Below, piece by piece: positions 28,182-37,168 of a DNA stretch of 64,000 nt. The position numbers and the translations under genes were made by a program. The stretch's first letter is position 1. Each line of letters begins with the position of its first letter. The notes under the pieces were generated by a model, which worked only from the letters and a program-made list of their open reading frames with translations, did not search any database and was not told where the DNA came from. This DNA comes from UBA4459 sp963776205 (GTDB lineage Bacteria; Bacteroidota; Bacteroidia; Bacteroidales; F082), in assembly GCA_963776205.1 (NCBI GenBank), contig CAVZLR010000001.1, positions 744,001 to 808,000 of the forward strand. The letters are read 5' to 3'.

Positions 28182-28661
28182 TTAATGCGCAGCCATTGGT
28201 TCGTTGGCGCTCCACATGCCGTAAAGCGATATCCAGTAGCCTTCTTCATTGCGCTGTAGGATTTCAGTATATTTTCCTTTGTCGATGATTATACTGCCAT
28301 CTTCAAGCTGAATCTTTAACTCAAAAGAGCCAATTTCGTAACCCAGGTCGCCATCACTGCTGGCAGCTATGGTATGGACTTTAGCATCTACCAGGCCGGC
28401 ATCGATTAATCCTTGCCAGTAAGCCTGGATATTAGCCCTGCCTGTAATAATAGGTTCGTTGGGTGGTAAAAGCGAGGCGTTTACATCGTATACGCTTGCT
28501 GCGGCTGCGGCATCTTTTGCCAACAGTGCCTTAGCAAAATCGCGGTTCATTTGCCCGAGTTCTTCAACGGTAGCCGGTTCGGGCGATTCACAGCAGCTGT
28601 TGAACGAAAAAGAAAGGACAAAAGCTACCAATACAAGGGTTAATAATTTTGTTGTTGTCAT
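28182..28661 (-). CDS. SnoaL/DUF4440-like lipoprotein
   Basis: The 159-residue protein has a lipoprotein signal (LVLVAFVLSFSFNSCC). The NTF2-like domain reads MNRDFAKALLAKDAAAAASV, then YDVNASLLPPNEPIITGRAN. It ends DKGKYTEILQRNEEGYWISLYGMWSANEP. The domain layout mirrors the preceding lipoprotein, so the two are likely duplicates. Spacing between them is 20 bp on the same strand. The function of both is unknown; similar genes often occur near SDR and esterase genes. Confidence 0.8.
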   Translation of the reverse strand: MTTTKLLTLVLVAFVLSFSFNSCCESPEPATVEELGQMNRDFAKALLAKDAAAAASVYDVNASLLPPNEPIITGRANIQAYWQGLIDAGLVDAKVHTIAASSDGDLGYEIGSFELKIQLEDGSIIIDKGKYTEILQRNEEGYWISLYGMWSANEPMAAH

Positions 28662-28897
28662 GGTTATAAATGATTAGTGAATAAAAATGCGTTTGAAAAC
28701 ATTTTTGCACGGCGAGAGAAAAATACAGGTGTTTGATTGAGCATGATGTAGTTTGACCGCCAGCTTATATAGCTTGCCATATTATTAAGTGTGCACACCA
28801 AATGTATGTCTAAAACACTCGGAATGAAAAATATAGAAGAAACTTAACAGAATTTTAACAAAAAGGAGGTCAATTGTACTGATGGGAAGCACATTTC

Positions 28898-29275
28898 TTA
28901 CTCGTTTTCAGCAAAAGTTAAAATGTAACCATTATTATCCTGAATAGAAAATTCCGTAGCACCATAAAAGGTTTTTTCAAGACCTTTAATAACCTTAACC
29001 TGGTCCTTGATTCGGTTGTAAAATTTTCGAATTTCCTTTATTTGGATGTAAAAGAGAAGTGATCCACCATCCTTCCTGCTGATTTCGGGGATCTCGTCTC
29101 CCAGGCTTTCGAAAGTCTGGAACATGAAGGAAACATTTTCACAGCTCAGCATGGCCCAAACCGGATCACCTTCTTCCGGAACCGACATGGTCACTTTGAA
29201 ACCAAGTTGTTTGTAAAAATCGATGGTTTTATGGATGTCTCTGACAAAAATATTAGGTGAAAGGGATTGCATCAT
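28898..29275 (-). CDS. VOC-family (glyoxalase/bleomycin resistance-like) protein
   Basis: The 125-residue protein starts SPNIFVRDIHKTIDFYKQLG, the first beta-alpha unit of VOC proteins. The second half has SLLFYIQIKEIRKFYNRIKD and the terminal FYGATEFSIQDNNGYILTFAE. The E-F-x-x-x-D-x-x-G-Y motif supplies the metal-site Glu/Tyr region in many VOC dioxygenases or thiol transferases, but the usual first metal His is not obvious. So it may be a binding protein and not an enzyme. It is flanked by intergenic gaps of about 240 and 75 bp. Confidence 0.82.
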   Translation of the reverse strand: MMQSLSPNIFVRDIHKTIDFYKQLGFKVTMSVPEEGDPVWAMLSCENVSFMFQTFESLGDEIPEISRKDGGSLLFYIQIKEIRKFYNRIKDQVKVIKGLEKTFYGATEFSIQDNNGYILTFAENE

Positions 29276-29351
29276 GGTTGTATGTTATATGTAAGTATTT
29301 ATTTATTGTAACGGTTAGTATAAAATGCGTTTCAATGTGTTTTATACATAG

Positions 29352-30389
29352 TTATGAGCTTTTTTGTCTTTTCAGTATTTTGACAATTCTATTATTTAAG
29401 ATTTCTGATAAGTTCCAATTATACAATTTGGGATCAGTTGTGCTGTAGAACTCAATAATAACAGCATCAAGGTCTTTATAATATTTTGCAAAACTTTGAT
29501 ATCCCGGAACCCACCCTGCATGTTCATACTCATAAATAGAAGCATATATTTCCTTTTCTCCCGGTTCAAACAATGAGCCATCGTTTAATGCCCTTAAGAA
29601 ATCACCTACGTCTTCTGCTGTAGCATGCATGCCATAGTCATTTACTTTTAAATCATGGGGATATCCTACATGGTAGCCACTCATCACATCCTCAATATTC
29701 ACTTCACTTAGCGAATTAAAGGTATTGTTAAGGTTTAGCGGCATTAGAATTTCTTCCTGAATGAATTGAAAGTTACCATAACCCAGTACATCATCCATTA
29801 TCTTATTGATTAAAAGATAATTCGTATTACAATATTCATAGTCTTCACCGGGTTCAAAGTCTGCCGGTTTATCCAGAATCAATGCAAGACTTTCTTCATA
29901 GGTTTCTGTTGGAGCTGCCCAAAAATTCGGAGCGTCCGTAAAATTAGGTATGCCACTTCTATGCTGTATCATCAAGCTCAGTGTAATTTCATCAGCGTTT
30001 TCTATTCTTCCGACAAGCTCCGGTAAATAATCAGCGATGGTTTTATCCAGAGAAAGACGTTCAGCAGCAACCAATTTGGTGACAGCCACAGCATCATATA
30101 ACTTGCTTATACTGGCAATTTTGAATAATGAATGCGGATCGGCAGGTATTTTATTTTCCTTGTTTTTCCAACCTGCCGCATAAAAAGCAGGTTCTTTTCC
30201 TCCCTGGTCTACATAGACAATCATTCCATCAAATCCATGATCAATGGCTTCATTTACCTGTTCTTGAATCGTATCCGGTAACGGAAGAATCCATGCCTTT
30301 ACCAAGAGCCATGGCACAAAGAACATAGAAACTATAGTTCCGACTAGTAGTATGATTCTGAATATTTGTTTTGTTTTTTTCTGAGTCAT
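29352..30389 (-). CDS. Membrane-anchored beta-lactamase-like serine hydrolase
   Basis: The 345-residue protein has one N-terminal membrane helix (IFRIILLVGTIVSMFFVPWLL) and then a periplasmic class-C-type domain. The nucleophile motif is FKIASISKLYDAVAV (S-I-S-K) near residue 92. The Tyr motif is DYEYCNTNYLLINK near 185, and the late YEHAGWVPGYQSFAKYY stands in place of the usual K-T-G box. The family acts on peptidoglycan peptides, esters or D-amino-acid peptides. Substrate and the physiological role are unknown. Confidence 0.85.
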   Translation of the reverse strand: MTQKKTKQIFRIILLVGTIVSMFFVPWLLVKAWILPLPDTIQEQVNEAIDHGFDGMIVYVDQGGKEPAFYAAGWKNKENKIPADPHSLFKIASISKLYDAVAVTKLVAAERLSLDKTIADYLPELVGRIENADEITLSLMIQHRSGIPNFTDAPNFWAAPTETYEESLALILDKPADFEPGEDYEYCNTNYLLINKIMDDVLGYGNFQFIQEEILMPLNLNNTFNSLSEVNIEDVMSGYHVGYPHDLKVNDYGMHATAEDVGDFLRALNDGSLFEPGEKEIYASIYEYEHAGWVPGYQSFAKYYKDLDAVIIEFYSTTDPKLYNWNLSEILNNRIVKILKRQKSS

Positions 30390-30523
30390 AATACCTCAAA
30401 CGGTATAATTATTAATTACTCACAACTTGATATATGTCCAGTAAATATAAACATTATCAGGTGAACTTCCGGGATATGTGCAGGTTTTAGTATGTATATC
30501 CCGCACAAAAAAGGGAAAACAAA

Positions 30524-30556
30524 AAAGGGGCAACAGTTTAACCGTTACCCCATCAC
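30524..30556 (-). terminator. Terminator after the tpx remnant
   Basis: Read on the minus strand, GGGGTAAC pairs with GTTGCCCC around a short loop and is followed by TTTTTT. It closely resembles the hairpin downstream of intact tpx at 31.6 kb. This suggests the terminator was duplicated together with the tpx gene end. Confidence 0.65.
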
Positions 30557-30574
30557 ATTATATTTTTTAGTGAA

Positions 30575-30700
30575 TTATAAAGCTGCCAATGCCGCTTCGT
30601 AATCTGGCTCGTCAACAATTTCAGGAAGCTGTTGCTTATACACTACAGCACCCTCTTGAGGCACCGAATAGATTACCTTGAAATTACGCTGCATAAATTT
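30575..30700 (-). pseudogene. 3' remnant of a second tpx (thiol peroxidase) gene
   Basis: The frame on the minus strand ends EGAVVYKQQLPEIVDEPDYEAALAAL, with the first 39 codons from 30694. The intact Tpx at 31682 ends EEGTVVYTQQVPEIVDEPDY followed by EAALAAL. Only the last 30 or so codons are left, joined directly to the stop of the carbonic anhydrase gene at 30701. It has no peroxidatic Cys and cannot be active. Together with the similar terminator it indicates a former tandem duplication of tpx, with the carbonic anhydrase gene now occupying the place of the lost part. Confidence 0.8.
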
Positions 30701-31468
30701 CTAATGGTCTGCATGCTGTTTACCATCCAATATGGTTACTTTTCCATCTGTCAGGCTGTAATATGCACCAACTACTTTTACTTTACCCTCTTTTTCCAGG
30801 CCGCTGATGATTGCACTTCTGGTCCTGATGTCTTCAACTGTTTGATCTACATTGTTTTTGATAACATTATCAAAGTAATTCTTGTCTTTAACATTCCTGT
30901 CGCCTTCAATTTCCTGAATTGCTTGTTCCAGATGGCTGAGCAAAGCATCAACATTTTCACTTCCTACATCTACTTTGTTAATCGCAGATTTAACGGCACC
31001 ACAGTTTTCGTGGCCAAGCACCATTAACAGTTTTGAACCGGCAACCCCTACACCATACTCCATGCTTCCAAGCAGTTCTTCATCCTCAATATTACCCGCT
31101 ACCCGCGCTACAAAAATATCTCCAACCCCCTGGTCGAAAATGTATTCGACAGGTACACGGGAATCTATACAAGCTAAAACCACTGCTTTTGGATATTGAC
31201 CGCCGGTTGTAGCTTTGACTTGAGCGGGCAGGTCGCGATTAATTAATTCACCTGATACATAACGCTCATTACCTTTTAATAGATCTTCCAACACCTCATC
31301 AGGGGTTAATTCTTCCTGTACTTGCTTTGTCATAACGGTTTTAACTTTCTCTGAAGAAGTAACTATTTGGTCTTCGTTGGTTTGATTCGTTTTTTGGCCA
31401 GCCTGGTTGCAGCCGATGAATGATAGAAATAAAACCCCAATAAAAACTTTAAAAACAATCTTTTTCAT
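30701..31468 (-). CDS. Beta-class carbonic anhydrase, predicted lipoprotein
   Basis: The start at 31468 (MKKIVFKVFIGVLFLSFIGC) gives a lipoprotein signal with Cys at residue 20; nine extra upstream codons are less likely. The mature domain carries the beta-CA zinc motif CIDSRVPVEYIFDQ (Cys-x-Asp-x-Arg) near residue 97. The HENCGAVKSAI motif near 150 supplies His and Cys. These ligands define an active beta-carbonic anhydrase that interconverts CO2 and bicarbonate. Beta-CAs are normally cytoplasmic, so export as a lipoprotein to the periplasm is notable, although secreted forms are known. Its 3' end abuts a tpx remnant. Confidence 0.88.
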   Translation of the reverse strand: MKKIVFKVFIGVLFLSFIGCNQAGQKTNQTNEDQIVTSSEKVKTVMTKQVQEELTPDEVLEDLLKGNERYVSGELINRDLPAQVKATTGGQYPKAVVLACIDSRVPVEYIFDQGVGDIFVARVAGNIEDEELLGSMEYGVGVAGSKLLMVLGHENCGAVKSAINKVDVGSENVDALLSHLEQAIQEIEGDRNVKDKNYFDNVIKNNVDQTVEDIRTRSAIISGLEKEGKVKVVGAYYSLTDGKVTILDGKQHADH

Positions 31469-31631
31469 AAAGCTAATTTTTTTGTTCGACTTCAATATTT
31501 ATGCAAAACAGCAAAAATAATAATTCTGTTTTATACCCAGCAGACACCACTTTATATGATGAACAACTAAGATCATGTCTCAGGAAACAACAGGATTTTT
31601 GTTGTCGTATTTCGCTGAAAAATTTTCGAAT

Positions 31632-31663
31632 AAAAAAGGGCAACTGAAAAACAGTCACCCTTC
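31632..31663 (-). terminator. Rho-independent terminator after tpx
   Basis: Read on the minus strand the hairpin pairs GGGTGACTG with CAGTTGCCC (two G-U pairs) around a TTTTT loop, then TTTTTT. It lies about 20 bp past the tpx stop codon and is the likely end of the tpx transcript. Confidence 0.65.
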
Positions 31664-31681
31664 CAAATGTTTTAAAAAGAT

Positions 31682-32179
31682 TTATAAAGCCGCCAGAGCT
31701 GCCTCATAATCAGGCTCATCCACAATTTCAGGAACCTGCTGTGTATACACCACGGTACCCTCTTCGTTAAGTACCACAACAGCTCTCGATTCTAATCCGG
31801 CTAACGGGCCATCAATAATTTCTACTCCATAATCTTTGCCAAATTGTCCGCCACGGAAATCAGACAAATTGTGTACATCTTTTAGTCCTTCGGCACCGCA
31901 AAAACGGGCCTGTGCAAAAGGAAGGTCCTTTGAAATACAGAGAACCACCGTGTTGTCCAATTTGGAGGCTTCTGCATTAAAACGTCTTACCGATGCTGCG
32001 CATGTGCCTGTATCGAGACTTGGAAATATGTTCAGAACTACTTTCTGTCCTTTATAATCTGCCAATGATTTTATAGATAAATCGTCTTTTACCAATGTGA
32101 ATGCAGGTGCTTTTGTTCCCACCTTTGGTAAGTTACCGATAGTATTGATGGGGCCTCCTTTTAATGTTATCTGTGCCAT
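31682..32179 (-). CDS. tpx: Thiol peroxidase
   Basis: The 165-residue cytoplasmic protein has the Tpx-type peroxiredoxin order. The peroxidatic Cys is in SLDTGTCAASVRRFN near residue 58, and the resolving Cys is in ARFCGAEGLKDVHNLSDFRG near residue 93. The start is GGPINTIGNLPKVGTKAPAF and the end VVYTQQVPEIVDEP. It reduces hydrogen and organic peroxides using thioredoxin. It is monocistronic, with its own terminator. A truncated second copy of its 3' end lies 1.1 kb downstream. Confidence 0.92.
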   Translation of the reverse strand: MAQITLKGGPINTIGNLPKVGTKAPAFTLVKDDLSIKSLADYKGQKVVLNIFPSLDTGTCAASVRRFNAEASKLDNTVVLCISKDLPFAQARFCGAEGLKDVHNLSDFRGGQFGKDYGVEIIDGPLAGLESRAVVVLNEEGTVVYTQQVPEIVDEPDYEAALAAL

Positions 32180-32271
32180 GTTAAATATTGTTAGTTTAAT
32201 AAAGCGGCAAAGATAAGGGTAAATATCATAATCGCTAAAAAGGCAGTCTTAACAAATCTTAAAGTTTGATA

Positions 32272-33402
32272 TCAATCTATGAAAAGAGCTGCAGCAATGC
32301 CGTCAGCCTGTATTTTACCCCTGTTGGTCAGGTAATAGATATGATCCTTTTTTTCTACCAGTCCATCATCGATAAATTTTGATATTTTACTTACCAGGTG
32401 TGACAAAAATGCCACATCAAATACATTTTGAATATGTTCCATATCACAACCCCACGAAGTACGGATGGAGGTCATCACGTATTCGTTGAATTGTTGCTCT
32501 TTGGTAAGCACTTCTTTTTCGAGTACCGTAGTTCCCGTTTTTTCAAATTCAACATACTGCTTCATATTGGCAATATTCCATTGACGCGAAACTCCGTTGA
32601 ACGAATGTGCCGAAGGTCCTATACCCAAATAATGCCCCCCCAGCCAGTAAATGCTGTTGTGTTTTGAATAGAAACCGTCTTTGGCAAAATTTGAAATTTC
32701 ATAGTGATTGAATCGGTGTTTTTCCGTTTGCTCCATCAGGATTTCAAAATGCCGCACTGTTTGATCCTCGCTAACCGCCTGCATTTTATTTTTAGCAATT
32801 AGCGTATTCAATACGGTTTTGGGCTCAACTGTCAACGCGTATGACGATAGGTGGGGCAATCCGAAAGCGAAGAATGTCTCCAGGTTTTTTTGCCATTGTT
32901 CATCAGTAAGGGTTGGAATGCCATAAATCAAATCGATGGTCATATTGTCAAAGCCTTCGGTTAAGGCATCTTCAATGGATTTCAGGGCCTGTGTTCCGGT
33001 ATGAACGCGATTCAGGTATGAAAGGTCTTTATCACAAAAACTTTGAACTCCCATGCTCAGGCGATTGATCCTTGTTTCGTTTTTCAACGCCCTGAGTTTG
33101 TCTTGATCCAGGTCGTCAGGGTTGGCTTCAAGCGTGATCTCCGCATCTTTATTCAACACGAAAAGCGTGTCGATTTTATCAATGATAAATCCGATTTCTG
33201 AAACTGATAACATGGAAGGTGTGCCACCACCAAAATACACGGTGCTGATGTTTTTATCGTCCAGATAATTCTTGCGTTGCTCCAGCTCTTTATGCATAGC
33301 AGAAATAAAATCATCCCGATATTTTTGAGAGATCACCGTATAAAAATTACAGTAATGGCATTTTTGCTTACAAAAAGGAATGTGAATATAAATACCGGCC
33401 AT
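32272..33402 (-). CDS. hemW: HemW-type radical SAM protein (coproporphyrinogen III oxidase-like)
   Basis: The 376-residue protein opens with IYIHIPFCKQKCHYCNFYTV, containing the radical SAM CxxxCxxC cluster plus the extra C of HemW. Next come STVYFGGGTPSMLSVSEIGF near residue 55, SMGVQSFCDKDLSYLNRVH near 145 and DLIYGIPTLTDEQW near 173. The last quarter carries HNSIYWLGGHYLGIGPSAHSF. This order and length match HemW, a heme chaperone, better than the anaerobic oxidase HemN, which is longer and lacks this tail. It is 15 bp downstream of a histidine kinase gene and may share a transcript. Confidence 0.88.
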   Translation of the reverse strand: MAGIYIHIPFCKQKCHYCNFYTVISQKYRDDFISAMHKELEQRKNYLDDKNISTVYFGGGTPSMLSVSEIGFIIDKIDTLFVLNKDAEITLEANPDDLDQDKLRALKNETRINRLSMGVQSFCDKDLSYLNRVHTGTQALKSIEDALTEGFDNMTIDLIYGIPTLTDEQWQKNLETFFAFGLPHLSSYALTVEPKTVLNTLIAKNKMQAVSEDQTVRHFEILMEQTEKHRFNHYEISNFAKDGFYSKHNSIYWLGGHYLGIGPSAHSFNGVSRQWNIANMKQYVEFEKTGTTVLEKEVLTKEQQFNEYVMTSIRTSWGCDMEHIQNVFDVAFLSHLVSKISKFIDDGLVEKKDHIYYLTNRGKIQADGIAAALFID

Positions 33403-33417
33403 TTTCAGTTTCTTAAA

Positions 33418-34965
33418 TCAGGCCTTTTTGCGCATGATGATCCTGAAAGTTGTCCCCATACCTACAGTTGAGCGCTGCACAAATATTTTCCCTTTGTGAT
33501 AATCGCGGATAATACGTTTTGATAGCGAAAGCCCGAGGCCCCAGCCTCTTTTTTTACTTGTATATCCGGGGTTAAAGATATCTCTTTGTTCAGTCCGCGA
33601 AATACCACGCCCGGTATCAGAAATATCAATTAAAACGTATTTTGCCTCTTCTTTCATACTGATAACTATGGTGCCTACACCACCCATGGCGTCAATGGCA
33701 TTTTTGCAAACATTCTCAATCACCCAGCTGAATAAGGCATCATTCACAGGTATAAATAGCTCCTGATCCTCAGGGAAGTCGATAAGGTAACTGATTTTTT
33801 TAGGTGAACGCGGTTTCAGGTAAGTAACGCTGTCGTAAATAATTTTTACGATGTTGTTTTCATACAACTTAGGGATAGATCCAATTTTTGAAAAACGCTC
33901 CGTAATTACCTCCAGGCGCCTCACATCTTTTTCAATTTCATCTGCCGCCTGGTCGGCAGAGCCCTCACCCATTTTCAATAACTCCATCCACGCCATAATG
34001 GATGAAAGTGGCGTGCCTATCTGGTGGGCCGTTTCTTTAGCCATACCGGCCCATACCCTGTTTTGTTCCGATTTACGGGCATAGCTGAACAGCAGGTAAG
34101 CAATAACAAAAAATACGGCAATGATGAGTATTTGTGCCAACGGGAAGAAGCGCATAATGGTCAGCAGGTCCGAATCTTTGTAAAAAATATAGCTGGTGCC
34201 CTGGTCGCCAAAACTTACTTTGATGGGTGTATTTTCACGTTCCATTTCATCCAGTTTTTCCTGCGCATAAAGCGGATCACTCATTCGAATATCATTCAGG
34301 TTTCCGAACTGGACTACATTCTTTTGGGTGCTATCAGTAATAATTACAGGCACACTGGAAGAATTTAATGCCACCTCCTCCATAAAGGATGAGATGTAAT
34401 CATTCAGTACTTCTTTGAGCTCCTGGAAGAATTTAGAATCTTTATAATACAAATAATTTCGCCTGGTTTTTGTATAGGGCACCTCAATGGGATCATATAA
34501 GGCGAATTCATCTTTGATTTTCCCACTTAAAAATGTAAGGCTATCCAGTTCCGTTTCAAGGTTTTTGGTGTTCAGGATTTTCCCTTTTTCGTCGGTTAAT
34601 ATCACCGGAATGGTGGTATTATTACGAATAATTTCCAGGTAAAAAGTAAGATCACTTACCGTATCGTCTTTCAATAATTGATTATAAACTTCGGCAAGGA
34701 GTTCAACCCGTTCCCGCTCCTGCTCCTGAAGTTTGCTGAAAAAGAACTCCGTGTATTTTACCAATCGCGCCTTACGATGCACTGCCGCTGCCCAAAGCCT
34801 TACGTTTTTTTGCTCTTCCTGGGCAAATTTGTTCACCAACACATTCGTATAAAAAATGGAAACCCCAATGATGATGGCTGCAAATACAAAAAGCAATATT
34901 TTGGCCCGTTTCTTTTGTGTGTAAAGATCCAATGCAGAATAATTTGTAATCAAAAATAAGAACAT
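33418..34965 (-). CDS. Membrane sensor histidine kinase
   Basis: The 515-residue protein has an N-terminal helix (~20-40) and a periplasmic domain of about 220 residues containing two similar segments. These are TTIPVILTDEKGKILN near 118 and SVPVIITDSTQKNVVQF near 205, each followed by YLYYKDS/IFYKDSD. A second helix (~270-290, LAQILIIAVFFVIAYLLF) follows. The H-box ETAHQIGTPLSSIMAWMELL has phosphoacceptor H314. N, G1 (ISDTGRGI) and G2 (GLGLSLSKRII) boxes complete the HATPase. No response regulator lies beside it. It precedes hemW by 15 bp. Confidence 0.88.
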   Translation of the reverse strand: MFLFLITNYSALDLYTQKKRAKILLFVFAAIIIGVSIFYTNVLVNKFAQEEQKNVRLWAAAVHRKARLVKYTEFFFSKLQEQERERVELLAEVYNQLLKDDTVSDLTFYLEIIRNNTTIPVILTDEKGKILNTKNLETELDSLTFLSGKIKDEFALYDPIEVPYTKTRRNYLYYKDSKFFQELKEVLNDYISSFMEEVALNSSSVPVIITDSTQKNVVQFGNLNDIRMSDPLYAQEKLDEMERENTPIKVSFGDQGTSYIFYKDSDLLTIMRFFPLAQILIIAVFFVIAYLLFSYARKSEQNRVWAGMAKETAHQIGTPLSSIMAWMELLKMGEGSADQAADEIEKDVRRLEVITERFSKIGSIPKLYENNIVKIIYDSVTYLKPRSPKKISYLIDFPEDQELFIPVNDALFSWVIENVCKNAIDAMGGVGTIVISMKEEAKYVLIDISDTGRGISRTEQRDIFNPGYTSKKRGWGLGLSLSKRIIRDYHKGKIFVQRSTVGMGTTFRIIMRKKA

Positions 34966-35192
34966 TTAAACTATAATGATTATTGCCTTCGTTATGATAT
35001 TGGAAATAGATTAGCCGAAAACCATCATAAAGACTGTTTTATATGGCCGAATTCGCACACCCGGTGTAAAGAAGCCGAACACTTTATGAAAGACAATAAA
35101 TCTGTAAAGCTCACAAAAACAGCCATATACACTGGTTGGCATAATTACTGGTAATACAATTTTTGATTACTACAAAAGACAACAGAATTGAT

Positions 35193-35906
35193 ATGATAAG
35201 CCTTAATAATATCAACAAAACATATTTTACCGGCTCCAATAGCCTGCATGTGCTTAAGGGTGTTGATCTGAATATTGAAAAAGGAGAGTTGGTTTCAATT
35301 ATGGGTTCTTCCGGTTCCGGGAAGTCCACCTTATTGAATATTATCGGTATGCTGGATAATTATGATACGGGAGAATTTTATTTAAATGGAGAACTAATTC
35401 AGCATATGAGCGAGAAAAAAGCAGCTTTCTACCGGAATAAATTTATTGGCTTTGTGTTCCAATCCTTCAACCTGATCTCATTTAAAAACGCTATGGAAAA
35501 TGTGGCATTACCGCTGTACTATCAAAAGGTAAGCCGCAAAAAAAGAAATATGAAGGCGATGGAATATCTTGAAAAAATGGGGCTGACTGAATGGGCCGAC
35601 CATCTTCCTAATGAATTATCAGGTGGACAAAAGCAACGGCTTGCCATCGCACGGGCATTGATTTCTGAACCCAAGGTTATACTGGCAGATGAGCCTACCG
35701 GCGCATTGGATTCTGCTACGTCGATGGAGGTAATGGAGCTGTTTCATGAAATTAACGATTTGGGCATCACGATTTTAATTGTAACCCACGAAAGGGATAT
35801 TGCAGCAAAAACAGACAGGATCATCAAACTGAAAGATGGTATTGTAGATTCGATTATAGCCAATGGCGAACGTAAAAAATGGTTGGCTGAACAGGTAATG
35901 GCTTAA
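35193..35906 (+). CDS. ABC transporter ATP-binding protein, MacB/LolD type
   Basis: I chose the start at 35193 (MISLNNINKTYFTG) because ABC domains of this class start there; ten extra codons upstream are possible. The protein has Walker A GSSGSGKSTLLN, the Q-loop FVFQSFNLI, the signature LSGGQKQRLAIARAL, and Walker B VILADEPTGALDS with the switch HERDIAAKT. Length and signature match the MacB/LolD/FtsE subgroup. It powers the two permease genes downstream, with which it forms one operon. Confidence 0.92.
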   Translation: MISLNNINKTYFTGSNSLHVLKGVDLNIEKGELVSIMGSSGSGKSTLLNIIGMLDNYDTGEFYLNGELIQHMSEKKAAFYRNKFIGFVFQSFNLISFKNAMENVALPLYYQKVSRKKRNMKAMEYLEKMGLTEWADHLPNELSGGQKQRLAIARALISEPKVILADEPTGALDSATSMEVMELFHEINDLGITILIVTHERDIAAKTDRIIKLKDGIVDSIIANGERKKWLAEQVMA

Positions 35907-35921
35907 ATAAAAGAGTTAAAA

Positions 35922-37157
35922 ATGTTCGATCTCGATAAATGGCAGGAAATATTCAGTACCATTCGTAAAAACAAATTACGAACGGCCCTTACCGGCTTTA
36001 GCGTTGCCTGGGGTATTTTTATGCTGGTTGTGCTGCTGGGGGCTGGTTACGGACTCGAAAATGGAGTTAAAAGAGAATTTCAGGGTGATGCTGTAAATTA
36101 TATTTCGATTAACTCAGGCGTTACCTCAACTCCTTATAAGGGAATGAAAGCCGGGAGACGTATACAATTTACCAACGAAGACCGGGAAATATTAGGTAAT
36201 ATCGAACATGTTCAAAGAAGCTCTTCAAGAACTTTTCTGTTTCAGGAAAACAATACCATTGCTTATAAGAATGAATACGGCACGTTCGACATTTTTGCCA
36301 TTTCGCCCGAATACAGGGAAGTGGAATCATTAACGATGACCAGTGGAAGATTCCTGAATGAAAAAGACATTACCGACTACAGGAAATCAGTGGCTATTGG
36401 CCGGCTTGTTTATGAAGCCCTTTTTAAGGGTGGAGAAGAAGCGGTTGATAAATACATTAAAGTGAGCGGCGTACCTTTTAAGGTGGTGGGGGTATTTGAT
36501 GATCCTGGTCAGGACAGGGATTTATTGCGTATTTACATTCCCGTGTCAACAGCACAAAGAGTGTTTAATATGGGGAATAACATTCGTAATGTTTGTGTAA
36601 TGCTTGGAGAGGCAGACATGGAACAAAGCCTCCAGGTGGTTGAAAATGCAAAATTGGAAATGTCGAACAGGCATAAATTTGATCCTAATGACAACAGGGC
36701 GCTTTTCATTTTTAACAGCATTGAGAATTACAAACAGTTTATGGATCTATTCGCAGGAATAAGATTTTTTATATGGATTATTGGAACAGGCACCATAATC
36801 GCCGGAATAGTTGGCGTGAGCAATATTATGATGATAGTTGTGAAGGAGCGTACCAAAGAAATAGGCATCAGGAAAGCACTGGGCGCCACACCGTGGACCA
36901 TTATAAGCCTGATCCTTCAGGAATCGATATTAATAACAGCTTTTGCAGGCTACATAGGCCTTGTTGCAGGAGTTGGATTGTTGGAGCTGGTGTCGAATCT
37001 GATACCGGCACACGATTACTTTGCTAATCCTGAAATTAATATAAATATTGCCGTTGCAGCCACAATATTGCTTGTGATTGCGGGGGCCATAGCCGGATAT
37101 GTGCCTGCAAAAAAGGCAGCATCAGTAAAACCGGTTGTAGCATTAAGAGATGAATAA
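35922..37157 (+). CDS. MacB-like ABC transporter permease
   Basis: The 411-residue protein starts FDLDKWQEIFSTIRKNKLRT and has one N-terminal helix, a large periplasmic region of about 230 residues (MacB-PCD type) and three C-terminal helices. The FtsX-like region contains GVSNIMMIVVKERTKEIGIR and KALGATPWTIISLILQE, the coupling-helix signature. MacB-type transporters transduce ATP hydrolysis to periplasmic conformational change, pushing substrates through an outer-membrane partner instead of moving them across the inner membrane. It is 15 bp from the ATPase and 12 bp from a paralogous permease. Confidence 0.9.
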   Translation: MFDLDKWQEIFSTIRKNKLRTALTGFSVAWGIFMLVVLLGAGYGLENGVKREFQGDAVNYISINSGVTSTPYKGMKAGRRIQFTNEDREILGNIEHVQRSSSRTFLFQENNTIAYKNEYGTFDIFAISPEYREVESLTMTSGRFLNEKDITDYRKSVAIGRLVYEALFKGGEEAVDKYIKVSGVPFKVVGVFDDPGQDRDLLRIYIPVSTAQRVFNMGNNIRNVCVMLGEADMEQSLQVVENAKLEMSNRHKFDPNDNRALFIFNSIENYKQFMDLFAGIRFFIWIIGTGTIIAGIVGVSNIMMIVVKERTKEIGIRKALGATPWTIISLILQESILITAFAGYIGLVAGVGLLELVSNLIPAHDYFANPEININIAVAATILLVIAGAIAGYVPAKKAASVKPVVALRDE

Positions 37158-37168
37158 TAAAGGTACCA

